Shown one piece after another: positions 42,358 to 54,135 of a DNA stretch of 64,000 bases. The notes beneath the pieces are model-generated. The model was not told the origin of the DNA. It saw only the letters and a program-made list of their open reading frames with translations, and ran no database searches. Position 1 is the first letter of the stretch. Each line of letters begins with the position of its first letter. The translations under genes and the position numbers were made by a program. The DNA comes from Zygnema cylindricum (Eukaryota; Streptophyta; Zygnematophyceae; Zygnematales; Zygnemataceae), in the NCBI GenBank assembly GCA_037447655.1, contig JBBHKE010002310.1, forward strand, positions 87,146 to 151,145, in the 5' to 3' direction.

Positions 42358-43188
42358 TCCGGTTTGGTTACGTCATCTTCTTCCTCGTCATGAACTTGTG
42401 TCAAAAAAGCCTTTTTCTTTCCTCCATCTTTTGAGGAACCTTGTCCATCTTTTAATCAAAGATCTGCAAGCTTGAGACAATTTGCCATATAATGTCCTAG
42501 TTTCTTGCAGAAGTGACAAAATCCACCTCGAGGAGCTCCTCTCCCTTGTCGATCATATTTGCCACCTCCTAGTCTTTTTCCTCCAAAGTTTTGATAGGGA
42601 TCCATTCCCTTTTCCTCATCACGTTTCCGCCAATTAGATCCTGCAGCCAATGCTTGACCACTCAGACTTCCTCTCTTAAGTTCTATGGTACTCTCTTTCA
42701 CTAAAATCATCCCCACTGTATCATCCCAATTTCGATTGCTATTACCTAGATCGTGTAACCAATTAATGATATTCTCATGATCTTCAGGTAGTTTCATTAA
42801 CAATGTATTTACTCTTTGTCTCTCTAGTTCTCCAAATAATGCTCCTAAGTCATTGCAATAATCATTCATACTTCCTCCTTTGTAAGTATAAGCTGAAATC
42901 TTGTTTTTCTGCCAGCTATTGCTACTTCAATGACCCACTCTTATATTTATTTACAAGAGATACCCAAATCTGAGAAAAAGATCTAACATGCATAAGGGGA
43001 ATGACAATACCCTTCACTACATTTTTGAGAATTAAGAGCTTAGCCACCTTGTTCTTATAAATCTAATTTTCATTTTCTGACCGTTTGGTCTAACTCCTCA
43101 CCATTGCTAGTAATACTGCTACCGGTATTATCCATGAGAATGGAGTCTTTCGAAAAGTAACTCCTCCCTTTTCTCCTTCCATGATTAT
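42358..43188 (-). pseudogene. gag, second, diverged copy of the duplication
   Basis: A 137-codon open stretch (42456-42869) reads MNDYCNDLGALFGELERQRV, SNRNWDDTVGMILVKESTIE, MDPYQNFGGKRLGGGKYDRQ and the zinc knuckle CHFCKKLGHYMANC with all four ligands. It is less decayed than the first copy but of a different subtype. It ends in the family 5 LTR at 43189. Confidence 0.86.
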
Positions 43189-44204
43189 TATTGATTTGAG
43201 AAAACTGGTGCCACTGAAGAAGATGAAGAAGCACCGGAAGTTGTCATGACAATCAAATATGCAAAGAGGATTCTCTCACGAAATCCCACAAAAGACCAGC
43301 TTCACAATGAAGCCCTAAGAAAACCAGACATACACTAGGTCTGCAAATTTGCCACAATATAGAATAAACACCAAGGACACAACATGCAGAATTTCACAAG
43401 GTTTTGCTAGATATCACAATGATCTTACAATTCAAAACACTCATAAACTGCTTCGTAGTTTTCCATACAAAAATCATACTTTTCCTAAAATAATCTAAGT
43501 TCTATGTATATAAGTGAGCGTACACTTGATCACACCGTACTACAATTATTGTGGTCAATTGGTACACTACTATTCATCAACAAAATCCCACCGTCGAATG
43601 CACATAAATATTTACACCAATATGACAACCGCTAGAAATCAAAATGTACGCGGTTAAAGTTCGTCCGCTGAAATGACGGTACAGTCAATACTTCTCTTCC
43701 AAAATGACGGCGGACTCCGTCCACTTTCCACGTATTTTTTCATCACGAAAGATGAACCTCCACGTGTAACTTCGGTCCTCAAATGAAACTGTACCTTTCT
43801 TCTAAAACAACCAAACTTGACTTTCTTACGGACCGAGACGTGTGCTTAAAGTGCACCAAATTTGTGTACTCTCTTTGGAGTTGCATACTCATTAAATTAT
43901 GTCTATGTCAATTTATCTTCACACAAACTGACTAAAGTTCATAATACCTCTCTTGCGCAGACTGTTGTAGCTACTATGACTCTGCTGTGACTGCTATGAC
44001 TACTGTGACTGCTATGACTGCTAAAACCTGTCAGCGCAGCTGTGATATTAGAGCAGCGCAGCTGGGATGTCAGATCACCGCAACATAGCAACACAGCAAC
44101 AAGCGTAGAGTACTCAAGGTTTTTGTAGCTGCGATGTGAGACTTAGCGTAGTATGGCAGTATAGTAGCAAGATATAGAGATGACTCAAGGTTTCCAAAAC
44201 AACA
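43189..44204 (-). repeat. Family 5 LTR (3' LTR)
   Basis: About 1016 bp. The right end TTTCCAAAACAACA precedes CTCCCCTTAACC (polypurine complement). The left end reads TATTGATTTGAG against TGTTGATTTGAG in the 5' LTR at 49187. It contains AATATTTACACC (43607-43618), a 9-base repeat ACTGCTATG (about 43975-44027) and GCGCAGCTG words. Confidence 0.85.
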
Positions 44205-44741
44205 CTCCCCTTAACCTTTAGATTCTCTTAACCACTGAGTCCACATTCCTCCCTACAAAACTTCAACTCAGGTGCAGAGAAAGGCTTAATCATCATATCT
44301 GCTACCATCTTCTTATCGGAAGATAACTGAGTTTCAAATTTTGATCATCACCTTTTCTCTTACAAAATGCACCTTGATGTCAATATGTTTGATTTTGAAG
44401 TGATGACTCGGATTGGATGCAATCGCAATAGCTGCCTGGTTGTCACACCACACTATTTGAGGTCTTGATTGCATTAAATGATTTTTTTGGAGGAGCGACT
44501 TCACCTATAGTAACTCCTTGACAGCTAAGCTTGCTGCCATATATTCAACCTCCATTGTAGATTGAGATGTTACCTTTTGAAGCTTGCTTCTCCAGCAACA
44601 TGTTCCACTTCCAATCTTTAAAATGAATCCGGTTGTGGAACGACGACTTGGCATGTCTCCGTAGCTAACATCGCTCTAAGTCTGAGTTCTGACTTTATCT
44701 CCACCGAGAGCAAGTTGAAGATTCCGTGTTCTTGCAAGGTT
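44205..44741 (-). pseudogene. Family 5 RNase H, heavily decayed
   Basis: The complement contains motifs parallel to 37765-38277: CACATCACTTCAAAATC (HHFK), GGTTGTCACACC (CDNQ read as CDNQAAI), ATATTCAACCTCC (EVEY) and CTTGCTTCTCCAGCAACA (CCWRSK). No frame longer than about 60 codons survives. Confidence 0.75.
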
Positions 44742-45822
44742 TCAAAGAACCCTCTTTGCTGCTTCAGATATTGATTTCCTCAAATTCTGTAAACTCCAAC
44801 TCAACACACCAACTGATGCCGCAATATCTGGCCTTGTGTAGTTCATGAAGTAGATGAGACTCCCAACAATTTGTCGGTATGGAATGGTGGCTATAAAATC
44901 TGCCTCCCCTGAAACCAAGATGTCATCAAAGATGACTCCCTCATTGGTCTCAATGCCTTCCACCTTTTGCTTATGTTCCATGGGAGTGGCACTTCCTTTT
45001 GCCTCTACCATGCCAAACTTTTCAAGCACATTTCCTATCGCTTCCTGCTGCGTTAGATGAATTGTACTCCGATCGCTGTCCCTTTCTTCTTGATTTCCAA
45101 GAATATACTTTGCCTCACCTAAATCTTTCATCTCAAATTTTGAATTCAAGGCTACCTTCATTTTGTTAATCTCATTTAATGATTTGCTTAACAACAACAA
45201 ATCATTTACATATACTGCAATGTAAATGATCCCATCATCCCTTTCTATAACATAAACAGAGTGATCTGAGCTAATCCTAACGAATTAAAGACTGGTTAGG
45301 AACTCATCTAGTTTCAAATTCCATTGACGTTGAGCCTGTTTCAGACCGTACAGGGATTTCAACAGTTTACAGACCGGATTTTCTTTTCCTGTCTCTTCAT
45401 ACATTTCAGGCTGCTTCATATAAATTACTTCCTCTAGATCTCTATGCAAAAAGGCTGTCTTAACATCCATTTGATGTAATTCCATATTTTCAATAGTCGC
45501 TAAAGACAACAAAATTCTAACGGTTGGAAACTGGACAACCGGAGAGAAAGTCTATTCATAGTCAATTCCCTCCTTTGACTATAGCCTTTAGCAACTAGTC
45601 TAGCTTTATATCTTTTAATAGAGTTATCTGGGTTCAACTTGACTTTAAAGACCCACTTACAACCGATGGCCGTTCTATCTGGCGGAAGCTCCACAAGCTC
45701 CCAGGTTTGAGCCTCCATTATCGATCGCATTTCATCATTAACTGCGGAGATCCATTGATCCTTTTCCAGAGCTGAAAAAGCTTCCTGTATTGTGACTGGT
45801 TCTATCGTGCAGGTAGACAATA
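44742..45822 (-). pseudogene. Family 5 reverse transcriptase, YVND
   Basis: [30 protein letters not shown] (frameshifted), [45 protein letters not shown] (second position of the Asp pair is D, the first is N), MKDLGEAKYILGN and PYRQIVGSLIYFMNYTRPD. 45033-45896 is duplicated at 19827-20690. Confidence 0.88.
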
Positions 45823-45911
45823 GAGCAGCCTCGCAGCTTCGTAGCTTCGCAATTTTGCAGCATCGCAGCTTCGCAACAGCCTCGTAGCTTCGCAACTTCG
45901 CAGCAATGCAG
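45822..45911 (-). repeat. GCTTCGCAGC repeats in the pol linker
   Basis: About ten degenerate copies of a GCAGCTTCG/GTAGCTTCG word within 90 bases, with two more near 45950-45970. On the coding strand they give repeated AKLRSCEA/AKLRSYEA peptides between the SSRL linker and EPVTIQEAFSALE. The partial copy is at 20616-20690. Confidence 0.85.
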
Positions 45912-47016
45912 TTTTCACTTGGTTCCATTATGCTGACAAAAAAGAGAGCAGCTTCGCAGTTTCGCAGCCTACTGCTTTGCCTTCTTCCCCCCGGAAAATC
46001 TGAGGCTAGAACTTTTGGATCCGTAAGTTGCCGCCGAGGAGGAGGTGGAGGAGGAGGAGGAGGATGAGGTTTCTCCACACGCTTACCAGCTGGAGGCTCC
46101 AAAGTGGGACTAGAAGAAGTGAGAGGAACAATTTCAAATTAACATATTATTTGATTTTGGAATCTTTTTCAACATCTGTCATACAAAAAATATCTATCGA
46201 TCGACTTTCTTCCTTAACCTGAATATTTCTTGCAATCTGAAGAGTATTGTTATTTGTATTAAATATTGTAGAGCATACCGATTCATCATCATATCCCATA
46301 AAAATTCCGAGAACTGATTTCAGACTAAGTTTAGAAATTGGGAGATTATCCAATATAAAACATTTACTCCCAAAAACCCGGAAATGACTAACACTTGGTT
46401 TTCTTCCGGTCCACACCTCATATGGTGTTTTCCCTTTCACTGCTCTAGTCTCTATTCTATTCCAAATATACGACGCACACAAGAAAGCCTCTCCCCAAAA
46501 TTTGAAATATATTCCTTTATCTAGTAACATAGATTTTGCACTTTTCGTTAGAATTCGGTTCAGTCTTTCGGATACTCCATTCTATTCAGGTGTATAAAGA
46601 ACTGAAAATTGTCAAAAAATGTCGTTTTCTTTCAAATAGTCCGAGAATGCATGAAAAACATATTTCCCTCCGTTGTCGGACAAAATGGAAAGGATCGGTT
46701 TCCCATGAAGTTTTTCGGACCATGCCCAAAAGTGTTTGAAGTGAGGGAGCACTTCACTCTTTTCTTTCATAAAGTAAACCTTGCTATATCTTGAGAAATC
46801 ATCCATAAACGTGACAAAGAACGTGCTGTCAATGAGGGAAGGAACTTTTGACGGTCCCCATACATCTGAATGAATAATTTGCAGCAAATCCGTTGCCTGG
46901 TTATCAGCTGTCTGAGGTAAGGGCAGCTTATGAAGCTTTCCTAAAGAACACCCATCACATACATGAGAATCTCTTTGTCCTAATTTAACACCATCTATCA
47001 TATTTTGCTTTACCAT
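45912..47016 (-). pseudogene. Family 5 integrase and linker
   Basis: CDGCSLGKLHKLPLPQ, IHSDVWGPSKVPS, FMDDFSRYSKVYFMKEKSEV and ILSDNGGKYVFHAF, then stops and NGVSERLNRI; the DDE residues are all present. The second half MLLDKGIYFKFWGEAF..YEVWTGRKPSVSHF is open in another frame (46147-46530). The linker contains a Pro run (PPPPPPPP, about 46040-46065). Confidence 0.86.
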
Positions 47017-47324
47017 TTTATCAAGCCTTTCATGATGAACATGACTAAGCCTCTTATGCTACAAAATTTTTTCCGGAAGGACACTGGAGTATGCAAAGTC
47101 AATTTCATTAGCCAAGTCCATCCGGTACAACAGGTTTGAGCCTCTACTTCCTACCAAAGCTACTCTCCCATCTTTGCTTACTACCTTTTTTCCATTCTTC
47201 TATAAAATTTTGAAACCTTTCATTTCCGCCACCGAAGTGGAAAACAATTTGGGATATAGAGAACATCATGCAAGGTCCTTTTTACAACTTGACCATTGAT
47301 GTCACATGCTAATTCCACGCTTCC

Positions 47325-48113
47325 CTATGCCGTATCCTCCACACCGTTGTCATCCGCGTAATAAATCCGACGAGTGGGAATTGGAGTAAGCGTTTTGAAG
47401 TAAGCCCGATTGCCGCACATGTTAGAGGAGCATCCGGAGTCTATAATCCACCTGTTCTTTCGGGGTCCCTTCATGAGATCTTTTGCAAGAGCAAAGAACT
47501 CATCATCATCTGATTGCGGAAATCTGACCACGTCTTCTTTTTCCTCTGGCCCTTCGTCTTGTGATGTCTTATCAAATGCAAGGAACGTCGCATTTTTAAT
47601 CGGCAGTTTTGATGCCGCCACTTTTGATGGTGAGTCCTCGGACCGCACCCTCCATCCCGCACGATAAATTCTTGTTTCACACGCTTTTATAAATGCCGAA
47701 CACAACTCAAAAACATAAACTTGACCAAGGCAATAGACACACATATCATATTGCCTATAATTCTGATTGGGGGTAAAGTTTCTATTTCCAGTAAATCTAG
47801 CCGGCTTATATGTCTGTGCATTGTAAGCTACTATTGACTAACCACCATTTAAGGTTATTTGAGCGGCCTCTTCATCTAAGATATAAGCCTGAGCTACAAT
47901 TATATTCGAATTACTCTTCTCTAACCTTCTTAACTGCTCCGCAGCTCTTCTATATTCAGTAGGAAACCCTTTCATTAGAATCATAGCTTGATGACAAGGA
48001 GGAAAATTCCCCCTGGAGCATGCATTCTCAGACAATAGAAGCTTCAAGCAATTATAATATGAGTTCATGTCACCCCCCAGTATACTTATAGTCCCAATTT
48101 TTACAGCAGTTAC
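47325..48113 (-). pseudogene. Family 5 gag C-terminus and protease, DSG intact
   Basis: The protease start WIIDSGCSSNMCG keeps its active-site DSG. Upstream the zinc knuckle reads CVYCLGQVYVFELC: the His ligand is Tyr, so the CCHC finger is broken. Further upstream, LEKSNSNIIVAQAYILDEE belongs to gag. A stop interrupts at about 47836. Gag continues at 48899 beyond the solo LTR. Confidence 0.86.
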
Positions 48114-48893
48114 TGTTGTTATGAGAAAACTGCTGGCACTGAAGATGAAGAAGATGCAGCAGTAGTCATCGTAGAACAAATCAAGAGAGGAAGCTTCCAC
48201 AAATACCGATGGCTGAACAACAACTTCGACAGAGTATAACTATCAGAAAATAGCTCCAAATATCCTGAAAATTTACCACAGTGTAGATAACATACAAAAA
48301 AACACACACACAAAATTTCAATCAATTCCAATTAGAAGTCTGTGCGATATGTAGAAATGAAATTACATAAAACTGAGTGTACAGTTTTCATATCATTTGT
48401 TCCTAAAAATCAAATTCACTAAGTCCTACTTCTATACACCGAAACTGCTCTAATTTGTACGGAGGCATTCCAGCCGTACATCTAACATTCTATCACAACA
48501 AAATAATTCACTATGAAGAAAGTTATATTCTACCAAATATTAACACCGAAGTTCAGACAACGTAAAGTGATAATGATCTAGTCACGCCTCGTCACTATTT
48601 GTTGGCGGCGGCTGTCAGCGGTCCGATTAGAGGATTTGGCACTGTAGAACTGACTTCACGAAGTCCCGTGGTCCTGCCGAATTTCCGTACGTCCACGGAG
48701 GACATACTCACGCATTCTCCCAATTGACGACGCGTGTCCCAAGTGTGAATGAACCGTGAACTCCCAACTTCACTGTCACACTAATTTTGGTAAGTACTGA
48801 ACCGAACTCAACCAAAAATAGCTTAAGTCCTGAACAACTCTCTCTCCCTCACAGCTGAGGCATAGAGAGGACTAAAGCTTTCTAAAAACAACA
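48114..48893 (-). mobile_element. Family 5-type solo LTR in gag, TSD GTTAC
   Basis: 780 bp, plus-strand ends TGTTGTTATGAGAAAAC and TCTAAAAACAACA, flanked by GTTAC at 48109-48113 and 48894-48898. It is similar to 43189-44204 at its left end (ACTGAAGATGAAGAAGATG) but shorter. It has AATATTAACACC (48536-48547, one change from the shared motif). Confidence 0.93.
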
Positions 48894-48898
48894 GTTAC

Positions 48899-49171
48899 AA
48901 CCTCATTCTGTTCACTGGCTAAGACATAAGATTCACTTAGAGCCGTCCATATTTCAGATGCCGTAGAGATTTTTATATATGTCATGTTTAGATAATCTGA
49001 CAAAAGTAACTTCAGAACATACAATGTATCCTCATTTTTCTTTCCAAAATTGGAGTAGTATCCGGAAGGATACCAGAAGTCACATCATATAATTTCACTT
49101 GTTTTAGGTAAGACTTAGTCAATTCCGCCCAATTAAGATACTTCTGCCCATTAAACACCGAGATTCATGAG
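48899..49171 (-). pseudogene. Family 5 gag N-terminus
   Basis: From the primer-site relic the frame reads VTGTPS, a stop, then ISVFNGQKYLNWAELTKSYL, the FNG..YxxW motif of copia gag. The expected ATG in the primer site is ACG here. Downstream stops break the frame before the solo LTR. Confidence 0.8.
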
Positions 49172-49186
49172 GGAGTACCCGTGACC
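49172..49186 (-). other. Degenerate iMet-type primer-binding site
   Basis: On the minus strand GGTCACGGGTACTCC follows the 5' LTR end; it keeps the GGT.A.GGG..C.CC frame of GGTTATGGGCCCACC with five differences. It is accepted as a primer-site relic because of its position and because gag follows in the same reading frame. Confidence 0.5.
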
Positions 49187-49470
49187 TGTTGATTTGAGGC
49201 AACTGGTGCCACTGAAAAAGATGAAGAAGCAACGGAAGTTGTCATGACAATCAAATATGCAAAGAGGAAACTCTCACAAAATCCCACAAAAGACAATCTT
49301 CACAATGAAGCCCTAAGCAAACCAAACACACACTTGATCTGCAAAATTGCCACAATATAGAATATACATCAAGGAAGCAACATGCAAAATTTCACAAGGT
49401 TATGCCAAAATATCACAATGATCTTACAATTCAAAACACTCAGAAAGTGCTTCGTAGTTTTCCATATAAT
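49187..49470 (-). repeat. Family 5 LTR, truncated (5' LTR)
   Basis: Starts TGTTGATTTGAGGCAACTGG and stays very close to 43189-43465 until TTTTCCATATAAT (about 49470), where it breaks into a family 1 LTR fragment. Confidence 0.87.
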
Positions 49471-49774
49471 ATGTAGAGTTTTAGAGAGAGATGGGACTTA
49501 GAAATATTCACTAGGTAGCCGCCTCACTCCGAGAGAGCTTTTGTACAAAATGTCAACTTTGACCCACCATAACTTACTGCTCAAGGGAGCAAATTCAAAG
49601 ATTCTTTTTGCTATCGACTCAAAGGAGTCTTCTCTTCACAGAGGTGAAGTTAGTCAAAGTTTTTATCTGTTAGGGTGGCAGTTATTCTTGTGGAAACACA
49701 AAGGCGTCAAGGTTATCCTAGGGGCTTCAAGTGAGCTGCCTACTCTGAGGACCAATGGAGGTCTCAGTGTTGCA
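49471..49774 (+). repeat. Family 1 LTR, 3' part only
   Basis: Only the last 0.3 kb (from GTAGAGTTTTAGAGAGAG to ..CAGTGTTGCA) remains; it is almost identical to 24007-24313. U3 and the promoter are deleted. It is followed by a primer site. Confidence 0.9.
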
Positions 49775-49789
49775 GGTTATGGGCCCACC
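49775..49789 (+). other. Primer-binding site, exact iMet anticodon arm complement
   Basis: GGTTATGGGCCCACC directly after the LTR, identical to 24314-24328. The ATG at 49779-49781 starts gag. Confidence 0.88.
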
Positions 49790-51000
49790 CTCTATGGTGC
49801 CCATATTTAATGGAACAAGCTTCATATATTGGGAAAGTATGATGATAATGGCTCTATGTGAAAAGAAGTTTTGGGGGATAGTAAGTGGACTAGTGAGGCG
49901 TCCATGTAGTTCAACCATTCCTCTAAGGTTTGGGGGAAGCAGGTTTACCAGAAAAGCAGATCTAGCTCCACCGGAGGATTTGGAGGACGTGTAGAGCATT
50001 GTGATGGAAAAAAGGAAAAACAAGGAGGTAACTACACAGATAGCAACACCTATCGCAACCAGTTCTGCGTTCATGTCACCTATTCCGAGGAATGAGGAAA
50101 ATGATGTTGATACTTGGGACTACAATAACATGGCGGCAAAACACTTCATTCTCCGCCATCTTACTCAAGGACTTGCATCTCCTCATTTGCAAGTGGAATG
50201 GGCATCCGATCTATGGATTGCCCTCATAGAGATGTATCGAAGTGGTACAATTCCGCAGTAGCAATTGGCTGATCAAAAGATAGATGCATATGCATACAAA
50301 GGAGGAAAAATGCTAGACTTTATAAATGAGCTTGCAACCCTTTTCATGGAACTAGAGAGTGCTAGTCGGGTAGAAACACAAAAGATGAAGGTTAACTGCC
50401 TCCTCATGAAGTTACCGAATGACTTTGAAAACATAGTCAACCGTGTGCAAGATTTATTGGACTCTAAGTGGATCTGGAATTTGTGGTAGGGATGATTCTC
50501 GTCCGAGAGAATACAATAGAGATCCGGAGGGGAGGGAAGAGTGGACAAGCTATTGCAATAGGAACTGATTGGAGGAGCAAGGATCCCAAAAAATCAATAG
50601 GAAACTATGGAGGAGGAGGACGGAAAACTTAGTCTGAGGAATTCGGACCGAGGGTCTCAAAGGGGTAGTGTCGCTTTTGTAAGAAACTAGACACTATATG
50701 GCAGAGTGTACTAAGCTTACAAAACTTCGGTTAAAGAAGGGGCAGACCGGCAAACCACCTAGAGGAAATAAAAAGGCCCTTGTGACATAGGTATATGAGG
50801 CGGAATCTAAGGACGGGGATGATGAGCTCCTATTGGATGAGGAGTAAGGAGCGAAAAACAAGGTCGAATTCCCACGAAAATAGAAATGTCCTTTCCGTGG
50901 ATTGCTAGGTGAAGCAAGCTGTATCGTAGATTTAGTTGCCTCTATGCACATGTGTAAGGATAAACACCTGTTCACTAAGATAAGAAAGTTACACCCACCG
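49779..51000 (+). pseudogene. copia gag and protease start (family 1, array unit 1)
   Basis: MGPPSMVPIFNGTSFIYWES leads to a TAG at 49992, then ATG 50001 MEKRKNKEVTTQ.. to a TAG at 50259, then MLDFINELATLFMELESASR and LMKLPNDFENIVNRVQDLL. Both TAGs are at the same codons as in the 24.3-kb copy. The zinc knuckle region is frameshifted after CRFCKKL. The protease motif is IVDLVASMHM where VDSGASMHM is expected, so the enzyme is dead. Confidence 0.88.
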
Positions 51001-52310
51001 TAGAGATAGAGTACGCTGATGGGAGGATAGTCACTACCACTCTTGTAAAATCTGTAGATCTAAAAGTTTTAGTGGAAAGAAAGGCATCCATGGTTATATT
51101 CTCCAATGTATTGTTTTTTCCAGAGTTGGACTAATACCTCATCTCTAAATTTGTATTAGATGGTAAGGGTTTTGATATTAGCACTAGGAAAGGAGTCTTT
51201 ACTGCTATTTTTGAGGAGGAAGTTTATTTCACTGCTGAAAAAAAGTAGCCAAGGGATGTTTAGGCTGATTTTAAGCAATAAAAAGAGGAAAGTTTACTAT
51301 GCTGGTGTTCATGATATAATGTTGTGGCATAAAAGGCTTGGGCATGTGAATCTAGATAAGTTAAGAGAGATGAAAAAGATGGGAGTAGTGGAAGGGATTC
51401 AGTTCGGTGAGACTGAGAATCTAAGTGATTGTAGTGGATGTGCTCAAGGTAAAACACATAGGTTACCCTTCCCAAAAACTGCCACCTCTAAGGGAGAAAA
51501 GATTCCATATTTAGTACACATAGATATTTGGGGACCAGCCAAAGTGCCTTCACCTGGGGGAAGAGATTTATGATGACTATCACTGATGATTGGTCTCGGT
51601 ATTCCAGTGTGTAATTTTTGAAATATAAGTCAGAGGCTCAAGAATGATTTAGACAATATAAGGCATGGAGTGAAAAACTCCATGAAACCCCAATCAAGAG
51701 AGTAAGGAGTGACAATGGTGGAGAGTATACCTCTAACCAGTTTGAGGATTTTCTGAGGGAAGATGGAGTCCAACACCAAAAGAAAGTTCCAAAAAACCCG
51801 AAACAGAATGGGGTAGCAAAAAGATTAAATATGACACTTAGTGATAGTGCTAGATATATGTTGTCAGATAAGAAGATAGGAAAAAGGTTTTGGGCAGAAG
51901 CAATGAACTGTGCTAATTACCTCAAAAATAGAGTTCTTACTTTAGCTATAAAAGATCAAACACCTTATGAGAGATGGACACGCCAGAAACCAGACATATC
52001 TCACTTAAAGGTTTTCGGCTGTCAAGTGTTCAGTCTAGATACAGATCGGTCTAATTGGAAGCTATATCTTAAAGGAAAACCGAGGTACTTGTTAGGATAT
52101 GATGTGGATGTAAAAGGATACAAAGTTTATGATCTAAAAGGGGAAGATATAATCTTAGTAAAACACCTAGTAGTTATGGATGAAAGGAAAGGCTGTGGAT
52201 CCCCTTCAAGTATACAAAGTCGGTAAAAATCAGATTTTAGTCAGAAAATTTCGATAACTTTGAGCTTCCTACCTATCCAGGTTTCAGAGAAGATGACATT
52301 CTTGCAGGTA
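51001..52310 (+). pseudogene. copia integrase (family 1, array unit 1)
   Basis: GVHDIMLWHKRLGHVNLDKL and CSGCAQGKTHRLPFPK give a complete HHCC motif. HIDIWGPAKVPS keeps the first Asp, VRSDNGGEY the second, and the Glu position reads NGVAKRLN (Glu to Lys). The later part, KKIGKRFWAEAMNCANYLKN and YERWTRQKPDISHLKVFG, is open. Frameshifts occur near 51240 and 51560. Confidence 0.88.
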
Positions 52311-53430
52311 CAAATCAGACCAAGAAGGACTCGGACGTGAAAAACCTAGTGATAACTGTATCACAAGCGGAAGACGCGATGGAAGTTGACTCTGAATCAA
52401 GGGACAAGGAGAAGCCGAGATTGTTCGAAAGAACCCACGCGAACCATTTATTCCGACAACAAATTTTGAGGGAGGAAGGAGAAGTAGCAATATGTTGCAA
52501 GAAAAACAGGCTAATAACAAGGTATCAAAACTATCTCATCCGGATGAACCTCAAACGTATGGAGAGGCGATGAACTGTTCAAAAAGGAACTGATAGTAAA
52601 CAACCATCAATGAGGAGATGGCCTCAATTGTGGTAGCCGATTCTTGGGAGTTGGTGGATTGTCCACCTAACTGAAAACCGATCGGTTGTAAGTGGGTGTT
52701 CAAATTAAAACTAACCCAGATAACACCATTGAGGGCTACAAGGCCTAATTGGTGGCAAAAGGATTTACACAGAAAGAGGGAATCGACTACGAGGAAACCT
52801 TTGCCCTGGTCGTCTAATTTCTCTCCGTCAGCATACTTCTCAGTCTAGAAGCAGCGGAAGACATGGAGGTGCACAAGATGGACATCAAGACAAACTTTTT
52901 GCATAGAGAATTTGAGCAGGAGATCTTCATCCCACAACCTGAAGGATTTGTGGAGCGAGGAGAGGCGAGTAAGGTATACCGGCTGATTAATCCTCTTTAT
53001 TGTTTGAAACAAGCGCCTCGACAATAGAATAAGAAGCTTGATATGCTTCTTACTGATCTGGGATATATTTGAATGAGCTTAGATCACGCAATTTATGTTT
53101 CTGAAGATCAAGATAGTGTTATTTTTATTGCAATTTATATTGATAATTTGTTTATTCTAAGTAAATAAATGGACAAAATTAATAAACTGAAAACGGATCT
53201 TAAGGGGAAATTTGAGATGAAGGATATGAGGGAGGCAAGATTTATTTTGAGAATTCAAGTAGAACGGGACCTAGAAAGAAACATTATAAGACTAGCTCAA
53301 AAAGAAGGAATAAGGAACATGTTGGAAAAGTTTCAGATGGATAAGGCTAATAGTTGTACAACTCTAATGGAGTTGAAGAAAGGAAGTGAGGGAGTGTGGA
53401 AAGAGACACTTAGACAAGGATTTAGGTCCT
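52311..53430 (+). pseudogene. copia linker and RT (family 1, array unit 1), YIDN
   Basis: The linker (GGRRSS..-type) is in a shifted frame at 52440-52560. RT motifs: [50 protein letters not shown] and MKDMREARFILRIQVERD. YIDN replaces YVDD as at 28440, and a stop directly follows FILSK. Confidence 0.87.
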
Positions 53431-54120
53431 GAAGAATAGAATTTCACGCAGAATATTCCTTACAGGCAAGTAGTAGGAAGCCTAATCTATTTTATGAATT
53501 CTACCCGACCTGATTTAGCCGCAGGTATAAGAGTGTTGAGTAGAAGTTTAAAAGCTCTCACTAAGAGAGATTGGGAGGCAACTATATGAGTCCTTAGATA
53601 CTTTATAGGAACTAGGGATCTATGGTTGCATTTGGGTGGGGGGAATACTAATATCACTACTTGGAGTGATGCTGGTTATGGTGATGCTCCGATGAGGAGA
53701 TGTCTTTCTGGATATGTATTGTATGTGGGTGATGGGGCTTGTTGCTGGAGTAGCAAACAACAAAAGGTTATTGCTTAGTCCACCATAGAGGCTGAGTATA
53801 TTGCCACTTGCTCTACTGTAAAAGAATTCATGTGGGTCAAGTCTTTGCTTGGTGAGCTTGGTCACCTTAAGTCTGGTGTGCAGAATTCTTTTTGTGATAA
53901 TCAGGCAGCAATCGCTATTGTTGCCAATCCTAAACATCATTTAAAGCCAAACACATGGACATTAGACTCAGCTTTGTTACAGAGAAGGTTGAAGACAAAA
54001 TAATCAGTTTAGAGTACAGACCAGATAGTGAGATGGTAGCAGATATGATGACCAAACCTTTGCCTTCCCCTAATCTAATTTTCTGCAAGAAGAAATGTGG
54101 TCTTTAATTGAAGAGTGACT
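53431..54120 (+). pseudogene. copia RNase H (family 1, array unit 1)
   Basis: IPYRQVVGSLIYFMNSTRPD, TNITTWSDAGYGDAPMRRC, CCWSSKQQKVIA then a stop (TAG for CAG), STIEAEYIATCSTVKEFMW and FCDNQAAIAIVANPKHH. Catalytic residues are kept apart from the altered SDAGYGD. The polypurine tract before the LTR, GAAAATAATGGCAG, has lost its G run. Confidence 0.87.
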
Positions 54121-54135
54121 TGAAAATAATGGCAG

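Larger units (their letters stand above)
43189..49470 (-). mobile_element. Family 5 copia element with nested solo LTR
   Basis: The minus-strand order is truncated 5' LTR 49187-49470, primer-site relic 49172-49186, gag (broken by a solo LTR at 48114-48893), protease, integrase, RT, RNase H and 3' LTR 43189-44204. The outer part of the 5' LTR was deleted together with the start of the neighbouring family 1 LTR (join at about 49471). The element is degenerate throughout. Confidence 0.87.

Noticed and set aside
49172-49186. A different primer tRNA for family 5
   Set aside because: Five differences from the iMet-type site, but spacing and gag frame agree with it; mutation of the same site is simpler than a new tRNA.
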